Shown here: one piece after another, positions 1 to 7,467 of the stretch
How the letters are laid out: every line of letters begins with the position of its first letter
Numbering within the stretch: the first letter of the stretch is position 1
Source of the DNA: Actinokineospora diospyrosa
GTDB lineage: Bacteria > Actinomycetota > Actinomycetes > Mycobacteriales > Pseudonocardiaceae
Direction: 5' to 3'
Assembly: GCF_024171925.1 (NCBI RefSeq)
Contig: NZ_JAMTCO010000008.1
Coordinates: 124,001-188,000, forward strand
Length of the DNA: 64,000 nucleotides
Notes under the pieces: model-generated
What the model saw: the letters and a program-made list of their open reading frames with translations, nothing else
The model's database searches: none
Told to the model about the DNA's origin: nothing
Made by a program: the position numbers and the translations under genes

Positions 1-31
1 AGCGTTGTGGCGGGGCTGCGGTGGTGGGTGG

Positions 32-415
32 TCATGGTTGGGCATCCCGGGGTCGGTGGGTGTTGATCGCGGCGAGGATCTCGTCGAGGCGTCGGTAGAT
101 GGCCATGAGGTGTAGGTCCATGGCGTCGAGTTCCGCGCGCGGATCCGCGCCGGGCGGTGCGGTGGGTTCGGGTTCGCGTGGGGATGGGTTGGTGCCTTCG
201 AGGACGGCGGTGAGGTGGTCGGGGTGTAGGTCGAGGACTTGGGAGAGGGCTTCGAGGGTTCGGGTGCTTCGGCGGCGTTGGACGGTGTTGTATTGGATCT
301 CTCGGATGACGGCCTGGGAGACCTGTGACCGTTGGGCGAGTTCGCGTTGACTGACACCGATCTCCCGGATGCGGCGGTCTACAACCTTGGCGACCGCGTT
401 CCAATCTCCGGTCAT
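32..415 (-). CDS. Small XRE-type HTH regulator (copy 1)
   Basis: A 127-residue protein with a Cro/C1-type helix-turn-helix at about residues 20-45 (QRELAQRSQVSQAVIREIQ) and a C-terminal acidic/proline-rich linker leading to a short amphipathic segment. It is clearly related to the proteins at 10036-10443 and 15161-15517, which share the SQA-I-RE-QxN recognition region and the following TLEALS stretch. It lies 10 bp downstream of a companion gene (426-872) on the same strand, so the two are probably co-transcribed. It is probably a DNA-binding regulator of the accessory element. The target and ligand are unknown. Confidence 0.8.
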   Translation of the reverse strand: MTGDWNAVAKVVDRRIREIGVSQRELAQRSQVSQAVIREIQYNTVQRRRSTRTLEALSQVLDLHPDHLTAVLEGTNPSPREPEPTAPPGADPRAELDAMDLHLMAIYRRLDEILAAINTHRPRDAQP

Positions 416-425
416 GTGTCCCCGT

Positions 426-872
426 CTAGGAGGCTTGTCGTCGCCAGGAGGTGAGCATCAGGTGCAGCTCCCCGGCGAGGATGGCGAGGGCTTCGGCGGC
501 GTGGTTGCGGTAGGTGAGCGTGAGTTGTTGATCCCTTGTGGTGCTGGTCATGGTGATGCTGTCTCGGGAGTGGGTGACGGTGAGCGTCCTTCCGGGGTTG
601 GTGATGGTGGCCGGTCGTGCCCCGGCGTGGCAGGCGACGATCAGGCGATCGGTGTCGGTGGGCGTGAGAACCATGCTGTAGGTGGGGATCGCGGCGGGGT
701 GGATGTGTGCCCTGTGGAGGTTGGGCGCGAGATCGAAGATCGTGGTCGCACGGGTGCCGTCGGGGAGGTCGGCTTTGAGGCACCAGCGGTGGGCGAAGTG
801 GTCGAACACCGGGCCGTGGCGAATGATGAGGGCATGGGCCTCTGGAGTACTGCCGAGCCTGCGCGGCGCCAT
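426..872 (-). CDS. Conserved protein of unknown function, partner of the XRE regulator
   Basis: A 148-residue protein with no family I recognise. It is rich in beta-like alternating segments and has a LHRAHIHPAA stretch near residue 52. It starts two bases after the stop of the upstream (broken) gene and ends 10 bp before the XRE gene at 32-415, so the three look like one minus-strand unit. A decayed copy of the same gene is recognisable beside the second XRE copy (10454-10715), which suggests the two genes travel as a module. No signal peptide or membrane segment is visible. Confidence 0.65.
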   Translation of the reverse strand: MAPRRLGSTPEAHALIIRHGPVFDHFAHRWCLKADLPDGTRATTIFDLAPNLHRAHIHPAAIPTYSMVLTPTDTDRLIVACHAGARPATITNPGRTLTVTHSRDSITMTSTTRDQQLTLTYRNHAAEALAILAGELHLMLTSWRRQAS

Positions 873-874
873 GG

Positions 875-1533
875 CTAGTCCACGATGGTGCAGTCGTGGA
901 GCTGGCGGACGAGGTTATGGGCCAGCACCCACACGATGGAGGGGTCGGTGTAGCGCAGAACGACCCGGTCGCCGGGGGTGAGACTGGTCGAGCCAGGGCG
1001 GAACTGGAGGCCCTGGACACCGGAGACGTCATGGTCGCGGGATCGAACGAGGACGTGGCCGCGCCGCAGGGCAGGGCAATGGCGGGTTGCGGTGTCGATG
1101 CAGGGCGGCAGATGGGTGGCTCGGTGACACCCATGCCGTCAGGCCAACCGGGCCAGTCGTCGCGATGGTCGAGCAGGAGCCAGAGGACGCCGTCGGGATT
1201 CTGGTCGGCGGGCTCGGCGCAGACCTGGCACAGCAAGCGGCGCATCGCACGGCGCTGGCGGGCCGGGTGGGTCGCACCGAACCTGGGGCGACCAGTGCCC
1301 GGAGCTGAGTTCGCGCGAGCCCAGAGGACACCGTGGCGGTCGCGGTCGCCGATGGACTCGTCCCGATAGGCGATGCCACGGCCGAGGGGGCGGCGTGCGA
1401 GCTTGTCGAGGTCGGTGACCTCGGCGGACCACCTGGTGATGTAGGGCGTAACGATCGCCAACCCTGAATGCCCTCGATTAGCCGCACTCGGTGGCGACAG
1501 GAGCGTGTCAGAAGGCTGTCCATAGGGGTGCAT
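875..1533 (-). pseudogene. Cys-rich actinobacterial conserved protein, broken by a one-base frameshift
   Basis: The reading frame is good from 1533 (or an in-frame TTG at 1461, just before the YITRWS stretch typical of the family's N-terminus) down to about 1106. There it has LCQVC, PADQNPDGVLWLL and WPGWPDGMGV. The family-like continuation, with further Cys residues, an HCPALRRGH stretch and a DPSIVWVLAHNLVRQLHDC ending, is in the next frame and stops at 875-877. One base appears to be missing in the G run at 1103-1105. The paired Cys residues suggest zinc binding. The function is unknown to me. The shift may be real decay or a sequence error. Confidence 0.6.
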
Positions 1534-1602
1534 ATGTAGTCATCCAGGTTCGTGGAGTGTGCTGGAGAAGTTGCTCCACACTGGATGCATTGCCGTGCAG
1601 CG

Positions 1603-1623
1603 GTCTATATCTACCTCGACATG
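1603..1623 (+). promoter_or_regulatory. Candidate regulatory motif, copy 1
   Basis: A 21-base stretch beginning GTCTAT and ending CTCGACATG matches a stretch at 4170-4190 at 18 of 21 positions by eye. Both copies sit in intergenic DNA between divergent genes. This one lies between the broken gene at 875-1533 and cutA. It could be a shared promoter element or a regulator binding site. Confidence 0.3.
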
Positions 1624-1771
1624 AGCCATTCCCGCGCAGGAATCTCAGTCGTCGCAGGGCAATTCGCGCAGTGGCCCGTCACCTCATCGGGCGAGTAGAC
1701 CAGACAGTGACGCTCCTGGGCCAGTAGCGAGCACTCGGGCCGGTTTCGGCTGGGACGCTATGATGCCGATC

Positions 1772-2089
1772 ATGGCTGACTATCTGCAGGTCACGACCGT
1801 CGCGGACAGCGAGGAGGCGGCGAAGCGCCTTGCGCGGTCCGCTGTAGCCGCGCGGCTCGCCGCGAGTGCCAACGTGGTTGGCCCCATCGCGTCGGTGTTC
1901 TGGCACCTGGGTGAGTTGGGGGAGGGCCAGGAGTGGCAGGTGATCTTGAAGACGACCTCTGTGAGGTTCGTCGAGTTGAGGGACCACCTGCTGGCTGAGC
2001 ATCCTTGGGAGAATCCCGAGATCTCTGCCGTGCAGATGGTTGCTGGCGCCTCCGCCTACTTTGACTGGTTGGACCGGACTACGCAGTAG
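1772..2089 (+). CDS. cutA: CutA-family divalent-cation tolerance protein
   Basis: A 105-residue protein that fits the CutA1 family along its whole length: an N-terminal strand YLQVTTVAD, the SANVVGPIASVFWH region, the EWQVILKTT strand and the HPWENPEI region. CutA1 proteins are small trimeric proteins linked to copper/divalent metal tolerance in E. coli, but their actual biochemical role is not settled. An ATG at 1760 is also in frame. The ATG at 1772 gives the usual family N-terminus. The gene stands alone between two minus-strand genes. Finding cutA inside an accessory stretch is a little unusual. Confidence 0.9.
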   Translation: MADYLQVTTVADSEEAAKRLARSAVAARLAASANVVGPIASVFWHLGELGEGQEWQVILKTTSVRFVELRDHLLAEHPWENPEISAVQMVAGASAYFDWLDRTTQ

Positions 2090-2096
2090 CGCCAGC

Positions 2097-3524
2097 CTAT
2101 TCGAAGAGTGCCGACACTGGATCGAGCCCCCTATGCTCGCGCAGCCTGTGCATGACTTCTGAGATGAGGGCCAAGGGCCGGACTGATCCCACGCCTCGCG
2201 CGAGGTCCATCGACCTCGCCGTGACGTGTGCCGCCTGCTCGACTTCGGAGCTGTCGATGAGCGCGTTGGCCAGGTACGTCAGGTACAAGGACTTGTCGCG
2301 TGCGTGAGTCTCGTCGAAGTTCGCCAGGGCGGCTTCCAGTGCGGCAACGGCGTCGTTGGGTCGCCCCAGCGCTGTCCAACACCGGCCCGACATGATCTCG
2401 ATCTCGTTCTCGTCAACCCAGAACACCCAGTCTGGTTCGGGTCGGTCATCCTGCGCGCGCAGCGCGACTCTGGCGCCTTCCAGGGCCCGGCTGGTTGCCT
2501 GGTAGTTGCCAGCGACTGCGTATGTCCACGCCTTGCGTTCCAGAAGCAGCGCTCGAACACGGGGTGTCGCATCCACCTCAGCGGCCGCGAATGATGCCTC
2601 AGCGAGGGCGACGTTCGGGCCAGTTGTTCCAACCTCCTGGTATGCCAGGAAAGCGAGTGCGTTACCGGTGAGCGCCGGATCGTTGGCTTCCCGCGCGGCG
2701 GAGAGACTGGCCTGGTAGTGCTTCCTGGCCTCAGCGTGCATCCCGGCGTCGAACGCGGCCCAGCCGGTGAGTTGCGCCTGCTCGGCAATGATCTTGATCA
2801 GTTCGCGCTCAAGTTGGGGGTTGGAGTGGGCGTGCTTGACATACCCGATCGTCGATGACATTTCCGAAAGGTACAGGTTATACGTGTCGCGACCACCGAG
2901 GTGGTTGTCCAGACGGCGCAATCGCGCGGTTCGGTTGGCCAGGTAGTCGAGGTCCGTCGTGCCCGCTCGCGGTGAGAGCGTGCGGTGAAATGGGTCTGTC
3001 ATACCCAAGAAAGCTCCAGAAGCGACCCGCATAAAGTCGCGCCTGTCCACGTCCATGTCCTCCGTGACGCTGGGCCGCTGTTGGCGGCTCTGTCCTGGCA
3101 GATCGAACCACAAGAGGTGCTGCGGTAGGTGTAGCACCTGTGCATAGGCTCGGAGAATGTCGAGATTCTGTTCAGGTTTGCCATTCTCCAGCTTGCTGAC
3201 CTGTGCCTGGGTCAAGCCGAGCCATCGGCCTAGTAGTTCCTGGTTCAGGGCCTTGCCGAATATCTGCAGGTGCCGGGGGTGGTGGCGATACGCCTTCAGT
3301 ACCTTCCCGATGTGCTGTGTTTCGAACGCTGATCGGAAGTCGTCCGTCTCGAAGAAGTCACGTCCGGGGCGGGCTGGCTTGCTCAGTTGGTCGCGTTGGT
3401 CTCGAAAGCACTTGTTGCACAGCTGTGCGGTGTTGTCGATCGCAAGCGCCGCACCACATGCCGCGCAGCGTCGACCGGCGGTTGTCCGGTCTCCCGTTCC
3501 GCGCGGGCTGCGAGTGCTCATCAC
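2097..3524 (-). CDS. HTH regulator with N-terminal zinc-ribbon-like motif and TPR-like C-terminal half
   Basis: A 475-residue protein. Residues about 19-40 carry two CxxC pairs (CAAC and CNKC), resembling a small zinc ribbon. An XRE-type HTH follows at about residues 90-125 (WLGLTQAQVSKLENGKP). A central hydrophobic stretch (RRDFMRVASGAFLGM) precedes a long helical C-terminal region with repeated Ala/Leu/Glu helical pairs typical of TPR regulators. Such HTH-TPR proteins are common in actinobacteria and several respond to small molecules or peptides, but nothing here identifies a ligand. It lies tail-to-tail with cutA (7 bp apart). Confidence 0.75.
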   Translation of the reverse strand: MMSTRSPRGTGDRTTAGRRCAACGAALAIDNTAQLCNKCFRDQRDQLSKPARPGRDFFETDDFRSAFETQHIGKVLKAYRHHPRHLQIFGKALNQELLGRWLGLTQAQVSKLENGKPEQNLDILRAYAQVLHLPQHLLWFDLPGQSRQQRPSVTEDMDVDRRDFMRVASGAFLGMTDPFHRTLSPRAGTTDLDYLANRTARLRRLDNHLGGRDTYNLYLSEMSSTIGYVKHAHSNPQLERELIKIIAEQAQLTGWAAFDAGMHAEARKHYQASLSAAREANDPALTGNALAFLAYQEVGTTGPNVALAEASFAAAEVDATPRVRALLLERKAWTYAVAGNYQATSRALEGARVALRAQDDRPEPDWVFWVDENEIEIMSGRCWTALGRPNDAVAALEAALANFDETHARDKSLYLTYLANALIDSSEVEQAAHVTARSMDLARGVGSVRPLALISEVMHRLREHRGLDPVSALFE

Positions 3525-3636
3525 GGTCCCAGTGTCCGTCTCTAGCTATAAGAACCCGTGATCGAGCGTACACCGGCCCAAGTGGTGACGGATGGTTCGA
3601 TCACCTCGGCCGAGAGGCGTTAGCCCAGTCGGGTGA

Positions 3637-4104
3637 CTAGTAGTGGTCGAACGGCTGCCAGTTGATACAGGTTGGTCTGCGCTGCGTGAGAAGCCATTGA
3701 TCCAAGGCTAGTTGGGCGTCCGCTATGGGTATCGCTGCCGTGCGGGGAAACACTGTGCGTGTCGAGCCGTTAAAGATCAACACAAGGTCGGGCGTGGAGA
3801 GACGAGGATTGTAGGAGTTCGCGATCGGAGGGTCGCTGTTGGTGTCACTGTGGTTGAGGGCGGCATAGCCCAGTGTGGGCCGCACAGTGACGCGTAGTTG
3901 CTGGTCGGGGAACGGGCCGTTCTTGGTCTGGTGGAACTGCTGGTCGCCGAGTAGGAGAATGGTCTCCCATTCGTTGTGGTCCAGGCGAAGGACTTCCGCG
4001 ATCAGCTCGGTTGATGCCTCAATACCGTGGGCGACCCGTGCCACGCCCGTCGTGAGAGAAGCGGTCAAGATGGTCCGGTCCGACGGTCCATTCAGCTCAT
4101 CCAT
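3637..4104 (-). CDS. Imm1-family (DddI-like) immunity protein, orphan
   Basis: A 155-residue protein. The second half resembles Imm1-type immunity proteins: an LRVTVRPTLGYAALNH strand, a central NPR/DLVLIFNGS region and a C-terminal FPRTAAIPIADAQLAL followed by RRPTCINWQPF. Members of this family neutralise secreted deaminase-type or other polymorphic toxins in the cytoplasm. No toxin gene is adjacent: the neighbours are an HTH-TPR regulator and a Nudix-like protein. It may protect against a toxin encoded elsewhere or made by neighbouring cells. The family call rests on the C-terminal motif pattern only. Confidence 0.6.
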   Translation of the reverse strand: MDELNGPSDRTILTASLTTGVARVAHGIEASTELIAEVLRLDHNEWETILLLGDQQFHQTKNGPFPDQQLRVTVRPTLGYAALNHSDTNSDPPIANSYNPRLSTPDLVLIFNGSTRTVFPRTAAIPIADAQLALDQWLLTQRRPTCINWQPFDHY

Positions 4105-4169
4105 GCCTGTTCCGGAAGTGTGTGTGCTGGCGGGGGACGATCCAACCGTGGAACGCCAGCGTGAGCCCT

Positions 4170-4190
4170 GTCTATGTCAATCTCGACATG
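4170..4190 (+). promoter_or_regulatory. Candidate regulatory motif, copy 2
   Basis: This stretch also begins GTCTAT and ends CTCGACATG and matches 1603-1623 at 18 of 21 positions. It is followed directly by a 7-bp inverted repeat, CACATGC at 4192-4198 and GCATGTG at 4206-4212. The site lies between the divergent Imm1-like gene and the gene starting at 4321, where promoters for both would be expected. Confidence 0.3.
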
Positions 4191-4320
4191 TCACATGCTC
4201 GTGCGGCATGTGTGCAGCTAGAGCCCTTGCGCACGGGGTCGTTCACCCAATCAGACGTACGGTCCGGCCGGGTATCCTGACCAACGGACTGGCGGCGGCA
4301 CTCCTGGGGAAGGAACGAGG

Positions 4321-5457
4321 ATGGGCGCACCCGAACACGTCCGTCGTAGCCAGGCGGAGTGGCTTCGGGTTCGGCGGGTTGGGAGTTCGCGTGGGCGCGA
4401 GCTGGCGGAGACGGCGGCGTCGTTATATCCGGCTGGGCAACGAGCACCGGGTGGTCATGTACTGACTGGGCCTGGTTGGTTGTTGGACGAACCCACGGAG
4501 TTGGACTCGGTGGAGCTCACCTTCTCCGACGCCAGTCTGCCGACACCTGATCTTGGGTCGGTGGATCATGTGCTGCCGCTGAGTGATCGGGGTGATCGTT
4601 ATGGGAGCTACAGCCGTGCGGTGCGGGACTTGGTGCGGCCGCGGTTGCTGGAGAACCGCCTTAGTTATCGGCTTCTCGACGTGTCCACCGCGGGTGGATA
4701 TGGGCTGACGTTCGGGACCACGACGTTCTTTGAGGTGTTTGACGCCAAGGAGTATCTGGCTCACGAGTTCAAGGCGGCGTGGTTGGCGGCGGGTGGGTCG
4801 GTGCCGACGTGGGACGCCCTGCCGCTGCGGGCAGCGCTGGGGGACCCGTTTGATCCCGCGAGGATGTTGATGTCGCCGGGTATCAGCACTTTGACGATCC
4901 GGAAGGATGCGCGTGGTGAGCACCGCTTCGTGGTGCACCAACGCGACGGTAGCGCCGTCGCCGATGGTGGCGAGATGTGCACTGTCATGCCGTCTGGGGA
5001 GTTCCAGCCGTCGTCGTTCGCCGCAGTGGATGTGGACAACGACTTTTCGTTGTGGCGCAACATCATGCGCGAGTACTCGGAAGAGTTCCTTGGCAACCCA
5101 GAGCATGATGGCTCCGGAGCGAGGTCCATCGACTACGCGGGTGAGGAGCCATTCCGCTCCTTCGAGCAGGCGCGTGCCGATGGTCGCCTCCGGCTCTGGC
5201 ACTACGGCCTGGTGATGGACCCTCTCACCCTGGGCGCGAGTCAACGGACCGTCGCGGTCGTAGACGGCGAGGTGTTCGACCGCTTGTTCAACGCCTTGGT
5301 GGCGACCAACGACGAGGGTCACGTCATCGGCGAGGGAGGTCGAGCGGACATGCCATTCACCTCGGAGGCCATTGATCGGCTGGAACCGCGGTTCTCGGCC
5401 AGCTCCCTGACCTTGCTGCGACTGGCCTGGCGCGATCGACACCACTTGCTAGGTTGA
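4321..5457 (+). CDS. Nudix-like actinobacterial protein without an HTH domain
   Basis: A 378-residue protein, start ATG with GGAAGGAACG just upstream. Its second half follows the same plan as the C-terminal halves of the proteins at 11776-13227 and 13563-15113. It has a strand ending in VMPSGEFQP and then a REYSEEFLG motif at about residue 255, which resembles the core of a Nudix box (RExxEExG) with one extra residue before the Gly. The N-terminal half has no HTH that I can see. The catalytic status is uncertain because the canonical Nudix spacing is not exact. It lies tail-to-tail with the kinase-like gene at 5464. Confidence 0.55.
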   Translation: MGAPEHVRRSQAEWLRVRRVGSSRGRELAETAASLYPAGQRAPGGHVLTGPGWLLDEPTELDSVELTFSDASLPTPDLGSVDHVLPLSDRGDRYGSYSRAVRDLVRPRLLENRLSYRLLDVSTAGGYGLTFGTTTFFEVFDAKEYLAHEFKAAWLAAGGSVPTWDALPLRAALGDPFDPARMLMSPGISTLTIRKDARGEHRFVVHQRDGSAVADGGEMCTVMPSGEFQPSSFAAVDVDNDFSLWRNIMREYSEEFLGNPEHDGSGARSIDYAGEEPFRSFEQARADGRLRLWHYGLVMDPLTLGASQRTVAVVDGEVFDRLFNALVATNDEGHVIGEGGRADMPFTSEAIDRLEPRFSASSLTLLRLAWRDRHHLLG

Positions 5458-5463
5458 TCAGGA

Positions 5464-6423
5464 CTAGAACGGCTTCCAGCGAGGCCCGGGTTGCTGTAAC
5501 CGGATGGATTGCATCCTGGCCGCGAACTCCTCGGCGATCTCTCGGGACTGGCTGATGTTCTGCATCAGCCACGTGGTCATCTTGATCTCATGCACCTGCC
5601 GGAGCACGTCGAACCCTGACCATGTGGTGACGTCGAATCCGTATGTGCGAGCGAAGGCGGCGTACTGCTGGTCTAACCACCACCGGGCGGTCACGTACTC
5701 GGTAGCCGTCATCGCCAGGTCCCACTCGGGCTGGCCGAATCCGACGTGCTCGAAGTCGATCAGCACCGGGTTGTAGCCGATGACCATGACGTTCTTGATG
5801 TGCGCGTCGCCGTGGACGGGGGCCTTGTCCAGCGGAAAGACCAGTCTGTTGACCTCCTCGTCTAGTTCCTTGAACTTTGCGAGGAGATAGGACTTGTCAT
5901 TGTCGGCGGCCAGGGAGGTCTCAAGGCGTCTGATGACTCGCTCTGTGAAGTCGTATGCGGGCAGCGTGAAGTCTGACGGAGGGGACAGCGAGTGCAGTTG
6001 GCGGAGGAGCCGCGCGAGTCTGGTGATGTCCTGCGGTTTCGCATCCGCGCCAGGGATGAGCAGCCATAAGGTAACCGGGTGCCCAAGCGCCTCAATGGGC
6101 TGGCCGAGATCAGGGACCACAGTAGCGCCGGGGTAGTCGGCGCTGGCGAGCCACTGGGCTACATGGACCTCGTTGACGGCTTCGTTCCAGTAGTCCATGG
6201 ATCGGGCGATCCGGACGATAATAGGCTTATTCGCCAGTCGATATAGCGCGTTCTCGCCGGTCCGGATGCGGGTCGCGCCCGTCGAGTTGAGGCCCGCCTT
6301 GGTGCAGGCGGCGTCCAGGATGGCACGGGTGACCTGCGGGGAGAAGCATTCGGAACCCTCGCTCGCGTGGTCGCTCACGGATGTCAGGTTACCGGGCACT
6401 TCGGCAGCGAGGCAGATCGACAT
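5464..6423 (-). CDS. APH/choline-kinase-type phosphotransferase
   Basis: A 319-residue protein of the aminoglycoside phosphotransferase fold. The catalytic loop HGDAHIKN is at residues 204-211 and the metal-binding segment IDFEHVGFGQPEWD at 222-235. An N-terminal lysine-containing strand (ANKPIIVRIAR) fits the nucleotide site, although the usual catalytic Lys is not certain. The substrate cannot be read from the sequence. Family members phosphorylate antibiotics, sugars or small metabolites. A GTG at 6378 is an alternative start. It lies convergent to the gene ending at 5457, with only 6 bp between them. Confidence 0.8.
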   Translation of the reverse strand: MSICLAAEVPGNLTSVSDHASEGSECFSPQVTRAILDAACTKAGLNSTGATRIRTGENALYRLANKPIIVRIARSMDYWNEAVNEVHVAQWLASADYPGATVVPDLGQPIEALGHPVTLWLLIPGADAKPQDITRLARLLRQLHSLSPPSDFTLPAYDFTERVIRRLETSLAADNDKSYLLAKFKELDEEVNRLVFPLDKAPVHGDAHIKNVMVIGYNPVLIDFEHVGFGQPEWDLAMTATEYVTARWWLDQQYAAFARTYGFDVTTWSGFDVLRQVHEIKMTTWLMQNISQSREIAEEFAARMQSIRLQQPGPRWKPF

Positions 6424-6613
6424 TCATCCTGAGAATATTGCTGGCCGTATATTCATTCTCGGAATGTTGCCATGGCGCGGTCATGTGGTGACCTGTGGAT
6501 ATTCTCGGCCAGAATTATCGCATCCCGAACCGGCATGGGAGATGTTCGCAATCTCAGTCCTACTGGACTCGTCGGCACGCACAAGGCGGGCCGCGAGCAA
6601 AGGACTAGTACCA
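6424..6613. promoter_or_regulatory. AT-richer divergent promoter region with repeated ATTCTCGG-like elements
   Basis: This 190-bp intergenic region is clearly richer in A and T than its surroundings. It holds GAGAATATT (about 6430), CATTCTCGGAATG (about 6453-6465) and GATATTCTCGGCCAGAAT (about 6497-6515). The recurring ATTCTC/GAGAAT half-sites in both orientations look like binding sites for a dimeric regulator serving the kinase-like gene and the HTH/zinc-ribbon gene. Confidence 0.35.
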
Positions 6614-7333
6614 ATGACGAACAAACCTTCCCGGCACACGCCATGCCTTTTGTCGATTGCGACTGTGGCGTGGCTTCTCGGCACTGACCGTGGCTGGATC
6701 AGTCGAGCAGTTCGGACGGGCACTTTGCCCACCGTCCGGCGTAGGCAGGGGCTGGTCGTTCCGGCGCACGCCTTGGCGCACCTGGCGGATGAGTCGGGTG
6801 ATGCTCAGCACCTCGACAGCCCTGGTCACGTTGTGCTGATTGATCGGCGCGGCAGCGTGCAGTTCTCTGCTTCCCACTTGATGCCCCCGCTGAGGCGGAA
6901 CAGCGACCAGAGCGGAACACTTCTGGTTTCCCGCGTGTTGGGCTCGCCCGCTGGACTGGGGCGTGCTCGCGGGCGCACCCGGTGGCGCTACCGTGACGGA
7001 ATCCAGGGGGATGAACTCCGTGCCCAGGCCGTGCCGATGGACGGCTACCTCTTAGTCGTCAGTGTCACCGGCTGGGCGCCCTGGGAAGAGGGCTTCTCGT
7101 TGCCGATCCCGCAGGTCGGACCGGAAGCCGTAGAGCGAGTGTGCGAGGTTCCCGATTGCGGGCACGAGTTCTCATCGTTCGAAGCTCCGTGCGCACGCTG
7201 TAAGGCTCCAGCATGTCCGCGGTGCAAGCGCTGCAGTTGCGCCCCGCGCCCTAGGGAGCAGCAGTGCTCCAAGTGCTTCAACGTGCTTCCCGTGCACATC
7301 TTCGAGGGTGACCGCTGCCGTGACTGCGCCTAG
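6614..7333 (+). CDS. HTH protein with C-terminal multi-cysteine zinc-ribbon region
   Basis: A 239-residue protein starting at ATG 6614. The frame stays open upstream but is not coding-like there. Residues about 8-50 look like a helix-turn-helix of the excisionase/MerR-like type (VAWLLGTDRGWISRAVRTG). The last 65 residues hold about a dozen cysteines in CxxC-type pairs (CARC, CPRC, CSKC, CRDC), suggesting two or three zinc ribbons. I do not recognise the family. It ends 134 bp upstream of the CBASS-type operon on the same strand and could be its regulator, but this is inference from position. Confidence 0.6.
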   Translation: MTNKPSRHTPCLLSIATVAWLLGTDRGWISRAVRTGTLPTVRRRQGLVVPAHALAHLADESGDAQHLDSPGHVVLIDRRGSVQFSASHLMPPLRRNSDQSGTLLVSRVLGSPAGLGRARGRTRWRYRDGIQGDELRAQAVPMDGYLLVVSVTGWAPWEEGFSLPIPQVGPEAVERVCEVPDCGHEFSSFEAPCARCKAPACPRCKRCSCAPRPREQQCSKCFNVLPVHIFEGDRCRDCA

Positions 7334-7416
7334 ATGTACTCCGATCGAGTGATCAATGCTCGCCGAGTTAGCTCGTCTGTCCTAGGCGAGGCCGCCAAGC
7401 GGCCCACCGCCTCGCA

Positions 7417-7452
7417 GTGCCGACTTGCGTGGCCGGGCACAACGGTCGGCAC
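7417..7452. promoter_or_regulatory. 8-bp inverted repeat in the CBASS leader
   Basis: GTGCCGAC at 7417-7424 and its exact reverse complement GTCGGCAC at 7445-7452 flank a 20-bp spacer. The right arm ends 15 bp before the start codon of the nucleotidyltransferase gene and overlaps the region where a repressor or an RNA hairpin would block translation. It could be an operator. Confidence 0.4.
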
Positions 7453-7467
7453 GAGAGGACATGAAGC

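Noticed and set aside
7381..7416. GC-rich inverted repeats (GCGAGGC/GCCTCGC and GCCGC/GCGGC) in the CBASS leader
   Set aside because: Short GC palindromes of this size are common by chance in DNA of this composition. Only the longer exact repeat at 7417-7452 was kept.
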